A stretch of 64,000 bases of DNA. Origin: Thalassovita gelatinovora. GTDB taxonomy: Bacteria > Pseudomonadota > Alphaproteobacteria > Rhodobacterales > Rhodobacteraceae. Made by a program: the position numbers and the translations under genes. Below, one piece after another: positions 24,079-34,533 of the stretch. The notes below the pieces were generated by a model. It was not told the DNA's origin and made no database searches. It worked only from the letters and a program-made list of their open reading frames with translations. Location: assembly GCF_001458355.1 (NCBI RefSeq), contig NZ_CYSA01000015.1, positions 253,001 to 317,000 on the forward strand. The letters run 5' to 3'. Each line of letters begins with the position of its first letter. The first letter of the stretch is position 1.

Positions 24079-25029
24079 CTAGTGGTCCGAAACCATCTCG
24101 GATACCTCTTCAGACCGGATCATGTCAACCGCGTGGTTGCGGATTTCATTCCAAACGGTTTGCATCGCCCCTGTCAGCCGCAAATCCGAACGGTGCAGAA
24201 CGAACCAATGCCGCATGATCGGCAATCCCCCGGCCCGGATCAGCGCCAGACGACCGGCGCGCAATTCGTCGATGACCGTATGCGCGGACAGCAACGCCAC
24301 GCCCAACCCGGCGATCACCGACTGCTTGATGGTTTCGTTACTGCCCATTTCGGTAAAGTCATACACCTTGCCCTGACCCAGCCGATCAAGGAACCGCATC
24401 GCAAGAATCCGAGTACCGGAGCCTTCTTCGCGCATTATGAAATGCTGGCCTAGGATATCTGCCTTGGACACCTTGCCGGCACCAACCAGCGGATGATCCG
24501 GCTTCGCGATCAGAACATGTGGGTGAGGCCCCAGCGGTTCGGCCGTCACGTCGGGCTGACGTGGCGGACGGCCCATCACCGCGATGTCGATGCGTTCGGC
24601 CTCCAGCCCTTCGATGATCTCGTTGCGATTGCCGACAATCAGCCGAATCTCGATTTCCGAGTGCATAGCCTTCAACCGGGCGACGATACCGGGGGCGAAA
24701 TACTTGCCGGTACTGACCACGCCAAGCGCCACTCGCCCTGCGGCGCCACGTCGCACGGCTTCAATATCCTCGGCGGCGCGGCTGAGCGAACCCCAGGCTT
24801 TTTCGAAGGCATCGATCAAAATCCGACCTTCCTGTGTAGCGTGAAATTGCCCGGAAACATCCCGGTCCAGAAGCGGCGTTCCAAAATTTTCTTCTAGTAT
24901 TTTCAATTGGCTATGCACAGCCGGCGAGGACAACGACAGGCTGTCAGCCGCAGCTGCAATTGTGCCATATTCGGCCACAGAAACCAATGCCCGCAGCTGC
25001 TTGAAAGTCAGAGCCTTGAGATTTGACAT
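24079..25029 (-). CDS. cbbR: LysR-type Calvin cycle regulator
   Basis: A 316-residue LTTR. The HTH is FKQLRALVSVAEYGTIAAAADSLSLSSPAVHSQLKILEE (9-47), followed by an effector domain with GVVSTGKYFAPGIVARL, a well-recognised CbbR block. It is divergent from cbbF at the head of the cbb operon, the classical arrangement. CbbR activates cbb genes in response to metabolites such as RuBP, ATP or NADPH depending on species. The start at 25029 follows AGGAAA. The 100-bp intergenic region holds two direct repeats spaced 40 bp apart. Confidence 0.95.
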   Translation of the reverse strand: MSNLKALTFKQLRALVSVAEYGTIAAAADSLSLSSPAVHSQLKILEENFGTPLLDRDVSGQFHATQEGRILIDAFEKAWGSLSRAAEDIEAVRRGAAGRVALGVVSTGKYFAPGIVARLKAMHSEIEIRLIVGNRNEIIEGLEAERIDIAVMGRPPRQPDVTAEPLGPHPHVLIAKPDHPLVGAGKVSKADILGQHFIMREEGSGTRILAMRFLDRLGQGKVYDFTEMGSNETIKQSVIAGLGVALLSAHTVIDELRAGRLALIRAGGLPIMRHWFVLHRSDLRLTGAMQTVWNEIRNHAVDMIRSEEVSEMVSDH

Positions 25030-25031
25030 TC

Positions 25032-25083
25032 AAATTTTCCTAACACAAATTCAAAAAGATTAAATTTTCTTATCCGCAAACAT
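25032..25083. promoter_or_regulatory. CbbR binding region with two direct repeats
   Basis: AAATTTTCCTAA at 25032 and AAATTTTCTTAT at 25072 are near-identical and lie exactly 40 bp apart, about four helical turns, in a very AT-rich gap between cbbR and cbbF. The spacing places them on the same face of the helix, as expected for LTTR half-site occupancy. Inference from position and repetition. Confidence 0.6.
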
Positions 25084-25129
25084 CGCCAACAACAATCCCA
25101 TCCACTGCTAAAGGAGGGAGGCCTTGGCG

Positions 25130-26134
25130 ATGAGCAAGACATCTTACATCGAAACGGAACATGTGCCCGTGACCCTGCGTCCGATGATCGAAGCGCTGTG
25201 CCGGGTCGGATCAAAGCTGAGCCTGCGGATCGCGCGAGGTCCGCTGGAGGAACGTCTTGGGGCCAATCTGGGATCGAATAGCGATGGCGACACCCAGAAA
25301 GCGCTGGACGTGATCGCCGACCAAGCCTTTGCCGATGCGCTGCGTGGCACCGGGGTACGACATTACGCATCCGAAGAACGCGAAACGATCGAGGTTCTCG
25401 ACCCCGACGGAGAGTTCGCCCTTGCGATTGATCCACTAGACGGGTCGTCGAATATCGACGTGAACGTGTCGATTGGCACGATCTTTTCGATCTACCCTGC
25501 CGGAGACACCGCCGAGAACAGTTTCCTGCGACCAAGCGATGAACAAATTGCGGCTGGATACCTGATCTATGGGCCACAAACCACGCTGATGATCACCTTT
25601 GGCCAAGGCGTGCTTCAATTTGTGCGCGACCCGTTGGACGGGGAATTCAAGTTGGTAGTTGAAACCCTGACCATCCCCGAAGGTGCCCGTGAATTCGCCA
25701 TCAACGCATCGAATTATCGGCATTGGTCGAAACCGATCCGGGCCTATATCGACGATTGCCTGGCCGGCGTCGAAGGACCGCGCGACAAGAATTTCAATAT
25801 GCGTTGGGTTGCGTCCCTGGTGGCGGAAACCCATCGTATTCTGACCCGGGGCGGTATCTTTTTGTATCCCTCCGATGACCGCCCCGGGTACGAACAAGGT
25901 CGTTTACGCATGGTCTATGAATGCGCTCCCATCGCGATGCTGGTGGAACAGGCGGGCGGCCAAGCAACTTCGGGCTGCGACCGTTTACTGGGCCAGCAGG
26001 CCGAAACGCTACACGCCCGCACACCGCTGATTTTCGGGTCAGCAGACAAGGTCAGCCGGGTCTGCGCCTATCATGATCTGCCCGAACACGAAGTGTCCGC
26101 CCTGTTTGGCAATCGCGGCTTGTTCCGCGCCTGA
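25130..26134 (+). CDS. cbbF: Fructose-1,6-bisphosphatase class I
   Basis: A 334-residue FBPase, in Calvin operons usually also acting on sedoheptulose-1,7-bisphosphate. The metal and substrate motif is [20 protein letters not shown], with SEERET upstream supplying further metal ligands, and [14 protein letters not shown] and GGIFLYPSD near the C-terminus. The ATG at 25130 is used, 8 bp after AAGGAGGGAGG; a TTG two codons earlier is in frame. First gene of the cbb operon, 11 bp before cbbP. Confidence 0.95.
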   Translation: MSKTSYIETEHVPVTLRPMIEALCRVGSKLSLRIARGPLEERLGANLGSNSDGDTQKALDVIADQAFADALRGTGVRHYASEERETIEVLDPDGEFALAIDPLDGSSNIDVNVSIGTIFSIYPAGDTAENSFLRPSDEQIAAGYLIYGPQTTLMITFGQGVLQFVRDPLDGEFKLVVETLTIPEGAREFAINASNYRHWSKPIRAYIDDCLAGVEGPRDKNFNMRWVASLVAETHRILTRGGIFLYPSDDRPGYEQGRLRMVYECAPIAMLVEQAGGQATSGCDRLLGQQAETLHARTPLIFGSADKVSRVCAYHDLPEHEVSALFGNRGLFRA

Positions 26135-26145
26135 GGAATCCCACA

Positions 26146-27018
26146 ATGTCAAAGAAACATCCCATCATTTCGGTGACCGGGTCATCCGGCGCCGGTACCA
26201 CGACCGTCAAAAGCACCTTTGATCAGATTTTCCGACGCGAAGGTGTCAACGCCGTATCCATCGAAGGTGACGCATTTCACCGATACGACCGCGCCTCAAT
26301 GAAGGCGGAGCTGGAACGCCGCTACGGCGAGGGCGATGCCACCTTCAGTCATTTTTCCTATGACGCCAATGAATTGACCAAGCTGGAAGACGTGTTTCGC
26401 ATCTATGGCCAGACCGGCAAAGGCGAAACCCGCCATTATGTCCATGACGAAGACGAAGCCGAACGCTGGGGATCAGCCCCCGGCACTTTCACCAACTGGG
26501 CCGCGTTCGAGGATCAATCCGACCTGCTGTTTTATGAAGGGCTGCACGGTGCGGTGGTCAATGACGATGTTAATCTGGCGCAGCATGCTGACCTGAAAAT
26601 CGGTGTGGTCCCGGTAATCAATCTTGAATGGACCCAGAAGATCCACCGCGACAAGGACAAGCGCGGCTATACCACCGAAGCGGTCACCGACACCATCCTG
26701 CGCCGGATGCATGCCTATGTGCATTGTATCTGCCCCCAATTCGTCGAAACGGATGTGAATTTCCAACGTGTGCCGGTGGTCGACACGTCGAACCCGTTCT
26801 GTGCCCGCTGGATTCCCACTGCCGACGAAAGCCTGGTGGTGATCCGCTTCAAGAACCCGCGCGGCATCGATTTCCCCTACCTGACCTCGATGATCCAAGG
26901 CAGCTGGATGAGCCGCGCCAATTCCATCGTCATTCCCGGCGGCAAGATGGATCTGGCGATGCAACTGATCTTCACCCCGATGATCGAACGGCTGGTCCGT
27001 GAATCGAAGCGCGCCTGA
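26146..27018 (+). CDS. cbbP: Phosphoribulokinase
   Basis: A 290-residue octameric-type proteobacterial PRK: ribulose-5-phosphate plus ATP to RuBP. The P-loop is [13 protein letters not shown] (10-22), and [19 protein letters not shown] and [14 protein letters not shown] are characteristic. The length equals the Rhodobacter enzyme. Bacterial PRK is activated by NADH. Lies 11 bp from both neighbours. Confidence 0.97.
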   Translation: MSKKHPIISVTGSSGAGTTTVKSTFDQIFRREGVNAVSIEGDAFHRYDRASMKAELERRYGEGDATFSHFSYDANELTKLEDVFRIYGQTGKGETRHYVHDEDEAERWGSAPGTFTNWAAFEDQSDLLFYEGLHGAVVNDDVNLAQHADLKIGVVPVINLEWTQKIHRDKDKRGYTTEAVTDTILRRMHAYVHCICPQFVETDVNFQRVPVVDTSNPFCARWIPTADESLVVIRFKNPRGIDFPYLTSMIQGSWMSRANSIVIPGGKMDLAMQLIFTPMIERLVRESKRA

Positions 27019-27029
27019 GGAGGACCGAG

Positions 27030-29012
27030 ATGAATTTGCAAAGCGACGTATCCGTATCCGAACAGGTCATGGCCAACGCCATCCGTGTGCTGGCGATGGA
27101 TGCCGTGCAGGCCGCCAATTCCGGCCATCCCGGCGCTCCGATGGGGTTGGCCGATGTCGCCACCGTTCTGTTCAACCGTTTCATGCGGGTTGATCCGGCC
27201 AAAGACAAATGGCCTGACCGTGACCGTTTCGTGATGAGCGCCGGGCATGGATCGATGCTGGTCTACGCGATCAATCATCTGCTGGGCTATGACGACATGG
27301 ACATGGATCAGTTGCGCAACTTCCGCCAGATGGGATACCGCACCGCCGGGCATCCCGAATACGGTCATGCCAAGGGGATTGAAACCACCACCGGCCCGCT
27401 GGGTCAGGGGATCGCCACCGCGGTCGGCATGGCCTTGGCCGAACGGATGCAAAATGCCCGTTTCGGCGACGATCTGGTCGACCACTACACTTACGTGATC
27501 GCCGGTGACGGCTGCCTGATGGAAGGCATCAGCCACGAAGCGATCGATTTCGCCGGGCACATGAATCTGGGTCGGCTGATCCTGTTCTGGGACGACAACA
27601 AGATCACCATCGACGGCTCGACCGAGCTGTCCACTTCGATGGATCAGCAGGCGCGATTCAAAGCGGCGGGCTGGCATGTGCAATCGGTCGACGGCCATCA
27701 CCATGACGCCATCGCAACCGCCATTGAGGCAGCCCGCACCAATGACAAACCGTCACTGATCGCCTGCCGCACGGTGATCGGCAAAGGCGCCCCCAACAAG
27801 GGTGGTAGCCATAAGGTGCACGGCGCACCGTTGGGTGAGGAAGAAATCAAAGCCACTCGCGAAGTGCTGAATTGGCCGCATCCGGCCTTTGAAATCCCGG
27901 CAGAAGTGAAATCGGCTTGGGAAGCTATCGCCGAGAAGGGTGCACGGCTGCGCAAGAGCTGGGAGGATCGGCTGGAGGCATCCCCTGCTAGGGACGACTT
28001 CGCCAAATCCAACGCCGCGCCGGACAGCGCCGCGGTGGACTCGGCAATGAACGCCTACAAGGCCCGTCTATCAGCAGACCGACCCAAGGTCGCCACCCGA
28101 AAGGCCAGCGAAATGGCGCTGGAGGTGGTCAATGCCACCCTGCCCAACATGATCGGCGGATCGGCCGACCTGACCGGGTCGAACAACACCCGCACCAGCG
28201 CCATGCGCCCCGTCAGCAGGGATGATTACAGCGGCGACTACATCCATTACGGCATCCGCGAACACGGCATGGCGGCGGCGATGAACGGTATCGCGCTGCA
28301 TGGCGGCTTCGTGCCCTATGGCGGCACCTTCCTGGTCTTTGCCGATTACTGCCGCCCGGCGATCCGCCTGTCGGCGCTGATGGGGGTGCCGGTCACTTAT
28401 GTGATGACGCACGATTCGATTGGGTTGGGTGAAGATGGCCCGACCCATCAGCCGGTCGAAACCATCGCGTCGTTGCGCGCCATACCCAATCTGTGCGTGA
28501 TCCGCCCTGCCGATGCGGTGGAAGCCGCTGAGGCCTGGCAGATCGCTGTTGTGTCGGGGCGGACTCCGACGGTTCTGTGCCTGTCGCGGCAGGGCCTGCC
28601 GACCCTGCGAACCGCCCATACGGATGCGAATATGACCGCGCGGGGTGCCTATGTTCTTCGCGAAATGCCGCAACGCGACGTGACCCTGATCGCCACCGGG
28701 TCCGAAGTCGAACTGGCGCTGAGCGCCGCCGATATATTAGCCCAAAAGGGCGTGCAGGCTGCGGTGGTATCCGCCCCCAGTTTCGAGCTGTTCAACCAGC
28801 AGGATGCTGCTTATCGCGCCCAAGTGCTTGGTGATGCCCCGCGCGTCGGGATCGAAGCCGCCGTGCGCCAAAGCTGGGGTCAGATACTGCGCCCCGAAGA
28901 CGGGTTCGTGGGCATGGTAGGTTTCGGCGCGTCCGCCCCTGCCCCAACGCTGTTTGAACATTTCGGCATCACGCCGCAAGCCGCCGCCGATACGGCGCTG
29001 GCGCTTCTGTGA
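27030..29012 (+). CDS. cbbT: Transketolase
   Basis: A 660-residue ThDP enzyme that shuffles two-carbon units in RuBP regeneration. The N-terminal block is [15 protein letters not shown], the ThDP-binding motif runs from [13 protein letters not shown] to WDDN, the pyrimidine-binding region includes [19 protein letters not shown], and the C-terminal domain has [14 protein letters not shown]. Full length. A good GAGGAGG precedes the start. Confidence 0.97.
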   Translation: MNLQSDVSVSEQVMANAIRVLAMDAVQAANSGHPGAPMGLADVATVLFNRFMRVDPAKDKWPDRDRFVMSAGHGSMLVYAINHLLGYDDMDMDQLRNFRQMGYRTAGHPEYGHAKGIETTTGPLGQGIATAVGMALAERMQNARFGDDLVDHYTYVIAGDGCLMEGISHEAIDFAGHMNLGRLILFWDDNKITIDGSTELSTSMDQQARFKAAGWHVQSVDGHHHDAIATAIEAARTNDKPSLIACRTVIGKGAPNKGGSHKVHGAPLGEEEIKATREVLNWPHPAFEIPAEVKSAWEAIAEKGARLRKSWEDRLEASPARDDFAKSNAAPDSAAVDSAMNAYKARLSADRPKVATRKASEMALEVVNATLPNMIGGSADLTGSNNTRTSAMRPVSRDDYSGDYIHYGIREHGMAAAMNGIALHGGFVPYGGTFLVFADYCRPAIRLSALMGVPVTYVMTHDSIGLGEDGPTHQPVETIASLRAIPNLCVIRPADAVEAAEAWQIAVVSGRTPTVLCLSRQGLPTLRTAHTDANMTARGAYVLREMPQRDVTLIATGSEVELALSAADILAQKGVQAAVVSAPSFELFNQQDAAYRAQVLGDAPRVGIEAAVRQSWGQILRPEDGFVGMVGFGASAPAPTLFEHFGITPQAAADTALALL

Positions 29013-29032
29013 CCGCAAGAGACGAGGACGAT

Positions 29033-30037
29033 ATGACTGTCAAAGTAGCCATCAACGGGTTCGGCCGCATCGGAAGATGCACCTTTTCCCACATCGCCAC
29101 CAGCGGCCGCAACGATATCGAAGTCGTCGCGATCAACGCCACCGGCCCGATTGAAGCCACCGCGCATCTGTTGCGCTACGATTCGGTGCATGGCCGGTTC
29201 CCCGGCGACATCCGGATCGAGGGCGACAGCATCGATGTCGGCCACGGTCCGATCAAGGTGTTTTCCACCTATGATCCTTCGGAGCTGGACTGGACGGATG
29301 TCGATGTAGTGCTGGAATGCACAGGCAAATTCAATTCCAAGGACCAAGCCCGCGTTCATCAGCAACAAGGGGCCAAATCGGTGTTGATTTCGGCCCCTGC
29401 CAAGGGGGTCGACCGGACCGTGGTCTTTGGCGTCAATCACCGCGATCTGCTGCCCAGCGACACGGTAATATCGAACGGGTCCTGCACCACCAATTGTCTG
29501 GCCCCGATGGCCAAGATTTTGAACGATGCTATCGGGATTGAGGCGGGCATCATGACCACGGTGCATTCCTATACCGGCGATCAACCGACGTTGGACCGGC
29601 GCCATTCCGACCTGTATCGTGCCCGCGCCGCCGCGCTCAGCCTGATCCCCACTTCGACCGGGGCCGCCAAAGCGATCGGCGAGGTGCTGCCGGAACTGAA
29701 GGGCAAGCTCGACGGGTCCGCGATCCGGGTGCCGACCCCCAATGTCAGCGCGGTCGACCTGACCTTCCGCCCCGGCAAATTGGTGCACGCCGAGGATATT
29801 AACGCGATCATGGCCGAGGCTGCGGCAAACGGAATGCGCGGCATCGTCAGTTATGAAACTGAACCCAAGGTTTCGATCGACTACAATCACGAAACCCATT
29901 CCTGCAACTTTGCCAGCGATCAGACCAAGGTCATCGGCGGCCGGTTGGTCCGGGTTCTGGCCTGGTACGACAACGAATGGGGTTTTTCCTGCCGCATGGC
30001 CGATAACGCCGCCCACCTGGGCCGGATCATGGCCTGA
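29033..30037 (+). CDS. cbbG: Glyceraldehyde-3-phosphate dehydrogenase, Calvin-operon copy
   Basis: A 334-residue GAPDH; in CO2 fixation it reduces 1,3-bisphosphoglycerate. NGFGRIGR lies at 8-15, the catalytic Cys151 in SNGSCTTNCLAP and His178 in TTVHSY. Three positions that set NAD preference in typical enzymes are changed: the Asp after Asn in VVAIND is Ala36 (VVAINA), and the Leu-Pro pair in LDLPHKDL is Arg189-Arg190 (LDRRHSDL). This predicts acceptance of NADP(H). The start at 29033 is used, after GAGGACG; a GTG eight codons earlier overlaps the transketolase stop. Confidence 0.95.
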   Translation: MTVKVAINGFGRIGRCTFSHIATSGRNDIEVVAINATGPIEATAHLLRYDSVHGRFPGDIRIEGDSIDVGHGPIKVFSTYDPSELDWTDVDVVLECTGKFNSKDQARVHQQQGAKSVLISAPAKGVDRTVVFGVNHRDLLPSDTVISNGSCTTNCLAPMAKILNDAIGIEAGIMTTVHSYTGDQPTLDRRHSDLYRARAAALSLIPTSTGAAKAIGEVLPELKGKLDGSAIRVPTPNVSAVDLTFRPGKLVHAEDINAIMAEAAANGMRGIVSYETEPKVSIDYNHETHSCNFASDQTKVIGGRLVRVLAWYDNEWGFSCRMADNAAHLGRIMA

Positions 30038-30059
30038 ATCCATCTGAAGGAGCGAAGCA

Positions 30060-31142
30060 ATGGCATTCATCACACTGAGGCAACTTCTGGATCACGCTGC
30101 CGAAAATAGTTACGGCGTCCCCGCCTTCAACATCAACAACATGGAACAGGGGCTTGCCATTATGCAGGCGGCGGCCAAGGCCGACGCGCCGGTGATCTTG
30201 CAGGCCAGCCGCGGAGCGCGGACCTATGCCGGCGATATCATGCTGCGCCACATGGTGACCGCGCTGGTTGAAATGTTTCCAGATATCCCGGTCTGTTTGC
30301 ATCAGGATCACGGCAACAACGAAGCCACCTGCCTCAGCGCGATCCGGCATGGGTTCACATCGGTGATGATGGACGGCTCGCTCGAGGCGGACATGAAGAC
30401 GCCGGCCTCCTACGACTACAATGTCGACATCACCAAACGGGTCAGCGACGCCGCCCATTGGGTCGGTGCCAGCGTAGAGGGCGAGCTGGGGGTTCTGGGC
30501 AGCTTGGAAACCGGCGAAGCCGGCGAAGAAGATGGATCGGGCGCGGTCGGCAAGCTGAGCCAGGATCAGCTCTTGACCGATCCCGATCAGGCGGTCGATT
30601 TCGTGCTGAAAACCGAATGCGACGCTCTGGCCATCGCCTGTGGCACCAGCCACGGCGCTTACAAGTTCAGCCGCAAACCCACCGGCGACATCCTATCGAT
30701 GGCCACCATCGCCGCGATCCATGACAAGCTGCCCTACACCCATCTGGTGATGCATGGATCAAGCTCGGTGCCGCAAGAATTGCAAGACATCATCAACGCC
30801 CATGGCGGCGAGATGCCGCAAACCTATGGCGTCCCTGTAGAAGAGATCGAAAAGGGCATCCGCATGGGCGTGCGCAAGGTCAATATCGACACCGATTGCC
30901 GGATGGCGATGACCGGCCAGTTCCGCAAGATCGTGCAGGAAAAACCGACCGAATTCGATCCGCGCAAATTTCTGGTCCCGGCGATGGACGCGCTGGAAGA
31001 CCTGTGCCGCGACCGGTTCGAACGCTTCGGCACCGCCGGGCATGCGGCTGCGATCAAACCTATTGCGTTGGATGACATGGCCCGACGTTACGCCGATGGC
31101 AGCCTGTCGCCCCAAACCACCCGCTCGCAAGCGGCCGCTTAA
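30060..31142 (+). CDS. cbbA: Fructose-bisphosphate aldolase class II (Calvin cycle type)
   Basis: A 360-residue zinc aldolase: condenses dihydroxyacetone phosphate with GAP, and with erythrose-4-phosphate to SBP. Motifs are [13 protein letters not shown], the zinc site in [44 protein letters not shown] and [14 protein letters not shown]. Full length for the Calvin subtype. The start has AAGGAG. Confidence 0.97.
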   Translation: MAFITLRQLLDHAAENSYGVPAFNINNMEQGLAIMQAAAKADAPVILQASRGARTYAGDIMLRHMVTALVEMFPDIPVCLHQDHGNNEATCLSAIRHGFTSVMMDGSLEADMKTPASYDYNVDITKRVSDAAHWVGASVEGELGVLGSLETGEAGEEDGSGAVGKLSQDQLLTDPDQAVDFVLKTECDALAIACGTSHGAYKFSRKPTGDILSMATIAAIHDKLPYTHLVMHGSSSVPQELQDIINAHGGEMPQTYGVPVEEIEKGIRMGVRKVNIDTDCRMAMTGQFRKIVQEKPTEFDPRKFLVPAMDALEDLCRDRFERFGTAGHAAAIKPIALDDMARRYADGSLSPQTTRSQAAA

Positions 31143-31158
31143 CCGAGGAGAAGTCTAA

Positions 31159-32547
31159 ATGGATCAATCAAACCGATATGCCCGTCTCGACCTGACCGAA
31201 GCCGACCTGATCGCAGGGGGGCGCCATGTGCTGGTCGCCTATCACATGAAACCGAAAGCCGGGTTTGGCGGCTATCTGGAAACCGCCGCGCATTTCGCCG
31301 CCGAAAGCTCGACCGGGACCAATGTGGACGTATCTACCACCGACGATTTCACCCGCGGCGTCGATGCCTTGGTCTATGAAATCGATCCGGACAAGGAGTT
31401 GATGAAGATCGCTTATCCAGTGGACCTGTTCGACCGCAACATCACCGATGGCCGCGCGATGATCTGTTCCTTTCTGACGCTGGCGATCGGCAATAATCAG
31501 GGCATGGGCGACGTGGAATATGCCAAGATGCACGATTTTTATGTGCCGCCCGCCTATCTGCGTCTGTTCGACGGCCCGTCGACCACCATCGCCGACATGT
31601 GGCGGGTGTTGGGCCGGCCACATGTAGATGGCGGTTTCGTCGTCGGCACCATCATCAAGCCCAAGCTGGGCCTGCGGCCGCAGCCCTTTGCCGATGCCTG
31701 CTATGATTTCTGGCTCGGCGGCGATTTCATCAAGAACGATGAACCCCAAGGCAACCAGATCTTTGCGCCGATGAAGGAAACCATCACGCTGGTCGCCGAC
31801 GCGATGAAACGGGCACAGGATGTGACCGGTCGAGCCAAGCTATTTTCGGCCAATATCACTGCCGATGATCCGTTCGAAATGATCGCACGGGCGGAATTCA
31901 TCCTGGAAACCTTCGGCGATAACGCCGATCACGTGGCCTTCTTGGTCGATGGCTACGTCACCGGACCGGCAGCGATCACCACCGCGCGCCGCCAGTTCCC
32001 GCGCCAGTATCTGCATTACCACCGCGCCGGCCACGGCGCCGTGACCTCGCCGCAAGCCAAGCGCGGCTACACCGCCTTCGTGCTGTCCAAAATGGCCCGG
32101 ATGCAGGGCGCGAGCGGCATTCATGTCGGCACTATGGGCTTCGGCAAGATGGAGGGTGAGAACAACGACCGCGCCATCGCCTACATGATCACCGAAGACA
32201 GCGCCGACGGGCCTTATTACCATCAGGACTGGCACGGCATGGCACCGACCACGCCAATCATTTCGGGTGGGATGAACGCGCTGCGGATGCCCGGGTTCTT
32301 CGAAAACCTTGGCCATTCCAATCTGGTGATGACTGCCGGTGGCGGGGCGTTCGGTCATATCGATGGGGCGGCGTCCGGCGCAATTTCGCTGCGCCAGGCT
32401 GAACAATGCTGGAAAGAAGGCGCTGATCCGCTGGAATTTGCGAAGGATCACAAAGAATTCGCCCGCGCCTTCGAAAGCTTCCCCAAGGATGCCGACAAAC
32501 TCTATCCCAACTGGCGTGGAGCACTGCGGATCAATTCCGCCGCCTGA
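31159..32547 (+). CDS. cbbM: Ribulose-1,5-bisphosphate carboxylase, form II
   Basis: A 462-residue form II RubisCO, close in sequence throughout to the Rhodospirillum rubrum enzyme as I recall it. The active-site Lys167 is in [12 protein letters not shown], the carbamylated Lys192 and metal ligands Asp194/Glu195 in [14 protein letters not shown], His in HYHRAGHGA, and loop 6 [11 protein letters not shown]. No small subunit is needed. No form I cbbLS and no cbbQ/cbbO activase genes are in the window. Form II enzymes work best at high CO2 and low O2. Lies 16 bp after cbbA. Confidence 0.98.
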   Translation: MDQSNRYARLDLTEADLIAGGRHVLVAYHMKPKAGFGGYLETAAHFAAESSTGTNVDVSTTDDFTRGVDALVYEIDPDKELMKIAYPVDLFDRNITDGRAMICSFLTLAIGNNQGMGDVEYAKMHDFYVPPAYLRLFDGPSTTIADMWRVLGRPHVDGGFVVGTIIKPKLGLRPQPFADACYDFWLGGDFIKNDEPQGNQIFAPMKETITLVADAMKRAQDVTGRAKLFSANITADDPFEMIARAEFILETFGDNADHVAFLVDGYVTGPAAITTARRQFPRQYLHYHRAGHGAVTSPQAKRGYTAFVLSKMARMQGASGIHVGTMGFGKMEGENNDRAIAYMITEDSADGPYYHQDWHGMAPTTPIISGGMNALRMPGFFENLGHSNLVMTAGGGAFGHIDGAASGAISLRQAEQCWKEGADPLEFAKDHKEFARAFESFPKDADKLYPNWRGALRINSAA

Positions 32548-32605
32548 TCCGGTTGGGGCGACACCGCCGCCCCAACCGAACATCCCCCCGCAAGGAGAGA
32601 CAAAC

Positions 32606-33301
32606 ATGAGTTTTGACCGTTCCCTCAAGATCGCGCCGTCGATCCTGTCCGCCGATTTCGCCAATTTCGGCCAAGAGATCGAAGCGATCGAGGCGCAAGG
32701 CTGTGACTGGGTGCATGTCGATGTGATGGACGGGCATTTCGTGCCCAACCTGACCTTCGGCCCGCCGCTGTGCAAAGCGATCCGCAAACATATCGACACG
32801 GTGATGGACGTGCATCTGATGATTGCGCCGGTCGATCCCTATATCGACGCCTTCGCCGAGGCCGGGGCCGATATCCTGACCGCGCATCTGGAATCCGGGC
32901 CCCATATCCACCGCACGCTTCAGGCGATCCGCGGCGCGGGCTGCAAGGCGGGGCTGGCACTGAACCCGGGCACCGGGGTGGAAGACATCGATTACCTTCT
33001 GGACATGGTCGATCTGGTCTGCGTGATGACGGTGAACCCCGGTTTCGGCGGGCAGAAGTTCATTCATAGCCAGATCGACAAGGTGAAAAAGCTGCGCGCG
33101 ATGATTGGTGACCGCCCCGTCCATATCGAAATCGACGGCGGCGTGACGCCTCAAACCGCGCCCTTGTTGGTAGAAGCCGGGGCCGATGTCCTGGTCGCCG
33201 GGTCGGCGGTGTTCAAGGGCGGATCGGTGGACAATCCCGCGCCTTACGGCGACAATATGCGGGCGATCCGCGCGGCGACGGAAACCCTGCGCGCCGCCTA
33301 A
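32606..33301 (+). CDS. cbbE: Ribulose-phosphate 3-epimerase
   Basis: A 231-residue TIM-barrel epimerase interconverting xylulose-5-phosphate and ribulose-5-phosphate. Motifs are IAPSILSADFANFG, HVDVMDGHFVPNLTFGP, VMDVHLMI, CVMTVNPGFGGQKF, and EIDGGV. The start at 32606 follows AAGGAGAG. It lies 58 bp after cbbM, the widest gap in the operon. Confidence 0.97.
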   Translation: MSFDRSLKIAPSILSADFANFGQEIEAIEAQGCDWVHVDVMDGHFVPNLTFGPPLCKAIRKHIDTVMDVHLMIAPVDPYIDAFAEAGADILTAHLESGPHIHRTLQAIRGAGCKAGLALNPGTGVEDIDYLLDMVDLVCVMTVNPGFGGQKFIHSQIDKVKKLRAMIGDRPVHIEIDGGVTPQTAPLLVEAGADVLVAGSAVFKGGSVDNPAPYGDNMRAIRAATETLRAA

Positions 33302-33322
33302 TTTGCCCGAAAGGACTCAAAC

Positions 33323-33877
33323 ATGGCTGTGACGCCCCCAGTCTGCGACTTTGGCTGGCCCGCTCCTGATTTTTCCCTGCCCGCGACCGACGGAAAGACC
33401 TATACACTTTCAGATATCAAGGGCCCCAACGGCACACTGATCATCTTCATGTGCAACCATTGCCCCTATGTGCTGGCCGTGCTGGACCGCATCCTGCGCG
33501 ACGCGCGCGGGTTGCAGGCGCTTGGCATCGGGGTGGCGGCGATTTCGGCCAACGATGCCGAAGCCTATCCCGCCGACAGTTTCGAAAACATGATCAGGAT
33601 GGCACAGGCACGTGGGTTTCCATTCCCTTATCTCTATGATGAAAGTCAGGCCGTCGCGCATGCCTATCAAGCCTGCTGCACTCCGGATTTCTTCGGGTTT
33701 AATGCTGATCTGGGGCTGCAATATCGCGGACGACTGGATGCGTCGCGCAAATCGACCGGCCCTACCGACTTGCGCCGAGACCTTTATGAAGCGATGAAAC
33801 AGGTGGTAGAAACCGGCAAGGGGCCTGCCGGACAAATCCCATCAATCGGGTGTTCAATCAAATGGAAGGCCGCATAA
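33323..33877 (+). CDS. AhpC/TSA-type thioredoxin-family protein in cbb operon
   Basis: A 184-residue redoxin: PAPDFSLPATDGKTYTLSDIKG is the AhpC/TSA start and the active-site region is IFMCNHCPYV with Cys44-x-x-Cys47. Further cysteines occur at 8 and in YQACCTPDF. No signal peptide, so cytoplasmic. The CNHCPYV form is that of the PRX-like-1 / thiol-disulfide family rather than a typical peroxidase. It is 21 bp after cbbE and shares TAATG with cbbZ, so it is truly inside the operon. A role in thiol control of Calvin enzymes or in peroxide defence is inference. Confidence 0.88.
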   Translation: MAVTPPVCDFGWPAPDFSLPATDGKTYTLSDIKGPNGTLIIFMCNHCPYVLAVLDRILRDARGLQALGIGVAAISANDAEAYPADSFENMIRMAQARGFPFPYLYDESQAVAHAYQACCTPDFFGFNADLGLQYRGRLDASRKSTGPTDLRRDLYEAMKQVVETGKGPAGQIPSIGCSIKWKAA

Positions 33878-34533
33878 TGGCAAGGATTGTTTTCGACCTC
33901 GATGGTACACTGATCGATAGCGCACCGGATATCCGCAGCATCGCCAACACGATCCTGTTCGAAAGCGGGTTAGAGCCGATTACGCTCGAAGAAACCATCA
34001 GCTTCATCGGCAATGGCGCATCGGTCTTCGTTGAAAAGATGCGCGCCGCGCGCGGGGTACCTGAAGACGACCATGCTCGACTGTTGCAAGCGTTTCAGGA
34101 CCGCTATGACAGCTATTTCGAACTCACCGCGCCGTTCCCTAATGTGCGTGAAGCACTGGCGCATCTGCGCGTTGCCGGGCACCGGCTGGGTCTGTGCACC
34201 AACAAACCGATGCATGCAACGCGGGCGGTACTGTCGCACCTGGCGCTGAGCGACCCATGGGATGTGGTCTATGGCGGCGACAGCTTGGACCGGCGCAAAC
34301 CGGACCCGGCCCCGTTGCTGGCGGCTTTTGCCGAAATGGGAAATGGCCCTTGCCTCTATATCGGCGACAGCGAAGTTGATGCGGAAACCGCAGAACGGGC
34401 CGAAGTGCCGTTTCTGCTCTACACCGAAGGGTATCGTAAGACGCCGGTGGATCAATTGACCCATCGGGCGGTTTTTTCTGATTTCGCCGAACTTCCTGAG
34501 CTCGTTCAATCTCAATTGGCCGTACAGGCATGA
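33877..34533 (+). CDS. cbbZ: Phosphoglycolate phosphatase (HAD)
   Basis: A 218-residue HAD hydrolase of the Gph type: removes 2-phosphoglycolate made by RubisCO oxygenation. HAD motif I is FDLDGTLIDSAPDI (5-18), motif II LGLCTNKP, and motifs III/IV are GDSLDRRKPDPAPL and YIGDSEVDAETAERA. The ATG at 33877 overlaps the redoxin stop by one base, and the stop overlaps cbbY by four. The coupling implies stoichiometric expression with RubisCO. Confidence 0.93.
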   Translation: MARIVFDLDGTLIDSAPDIRSIANTILFESGLEPITLEETISFIGNGASVFVEKMRAARGVPEDDHARLLQAFQDRYDSYFELTAPFPNVREALAHLRVAGHRLGLCTNKPMHATRAVLSHLALSDPWDVVYGGDSLDRRKPDPAPLLAAFAEMGNGPCLYIGDSEVDAETAERAEVPFLLYTEGYRKTPVDQLTHRAVFSDFAELPELVQSQLAVQA

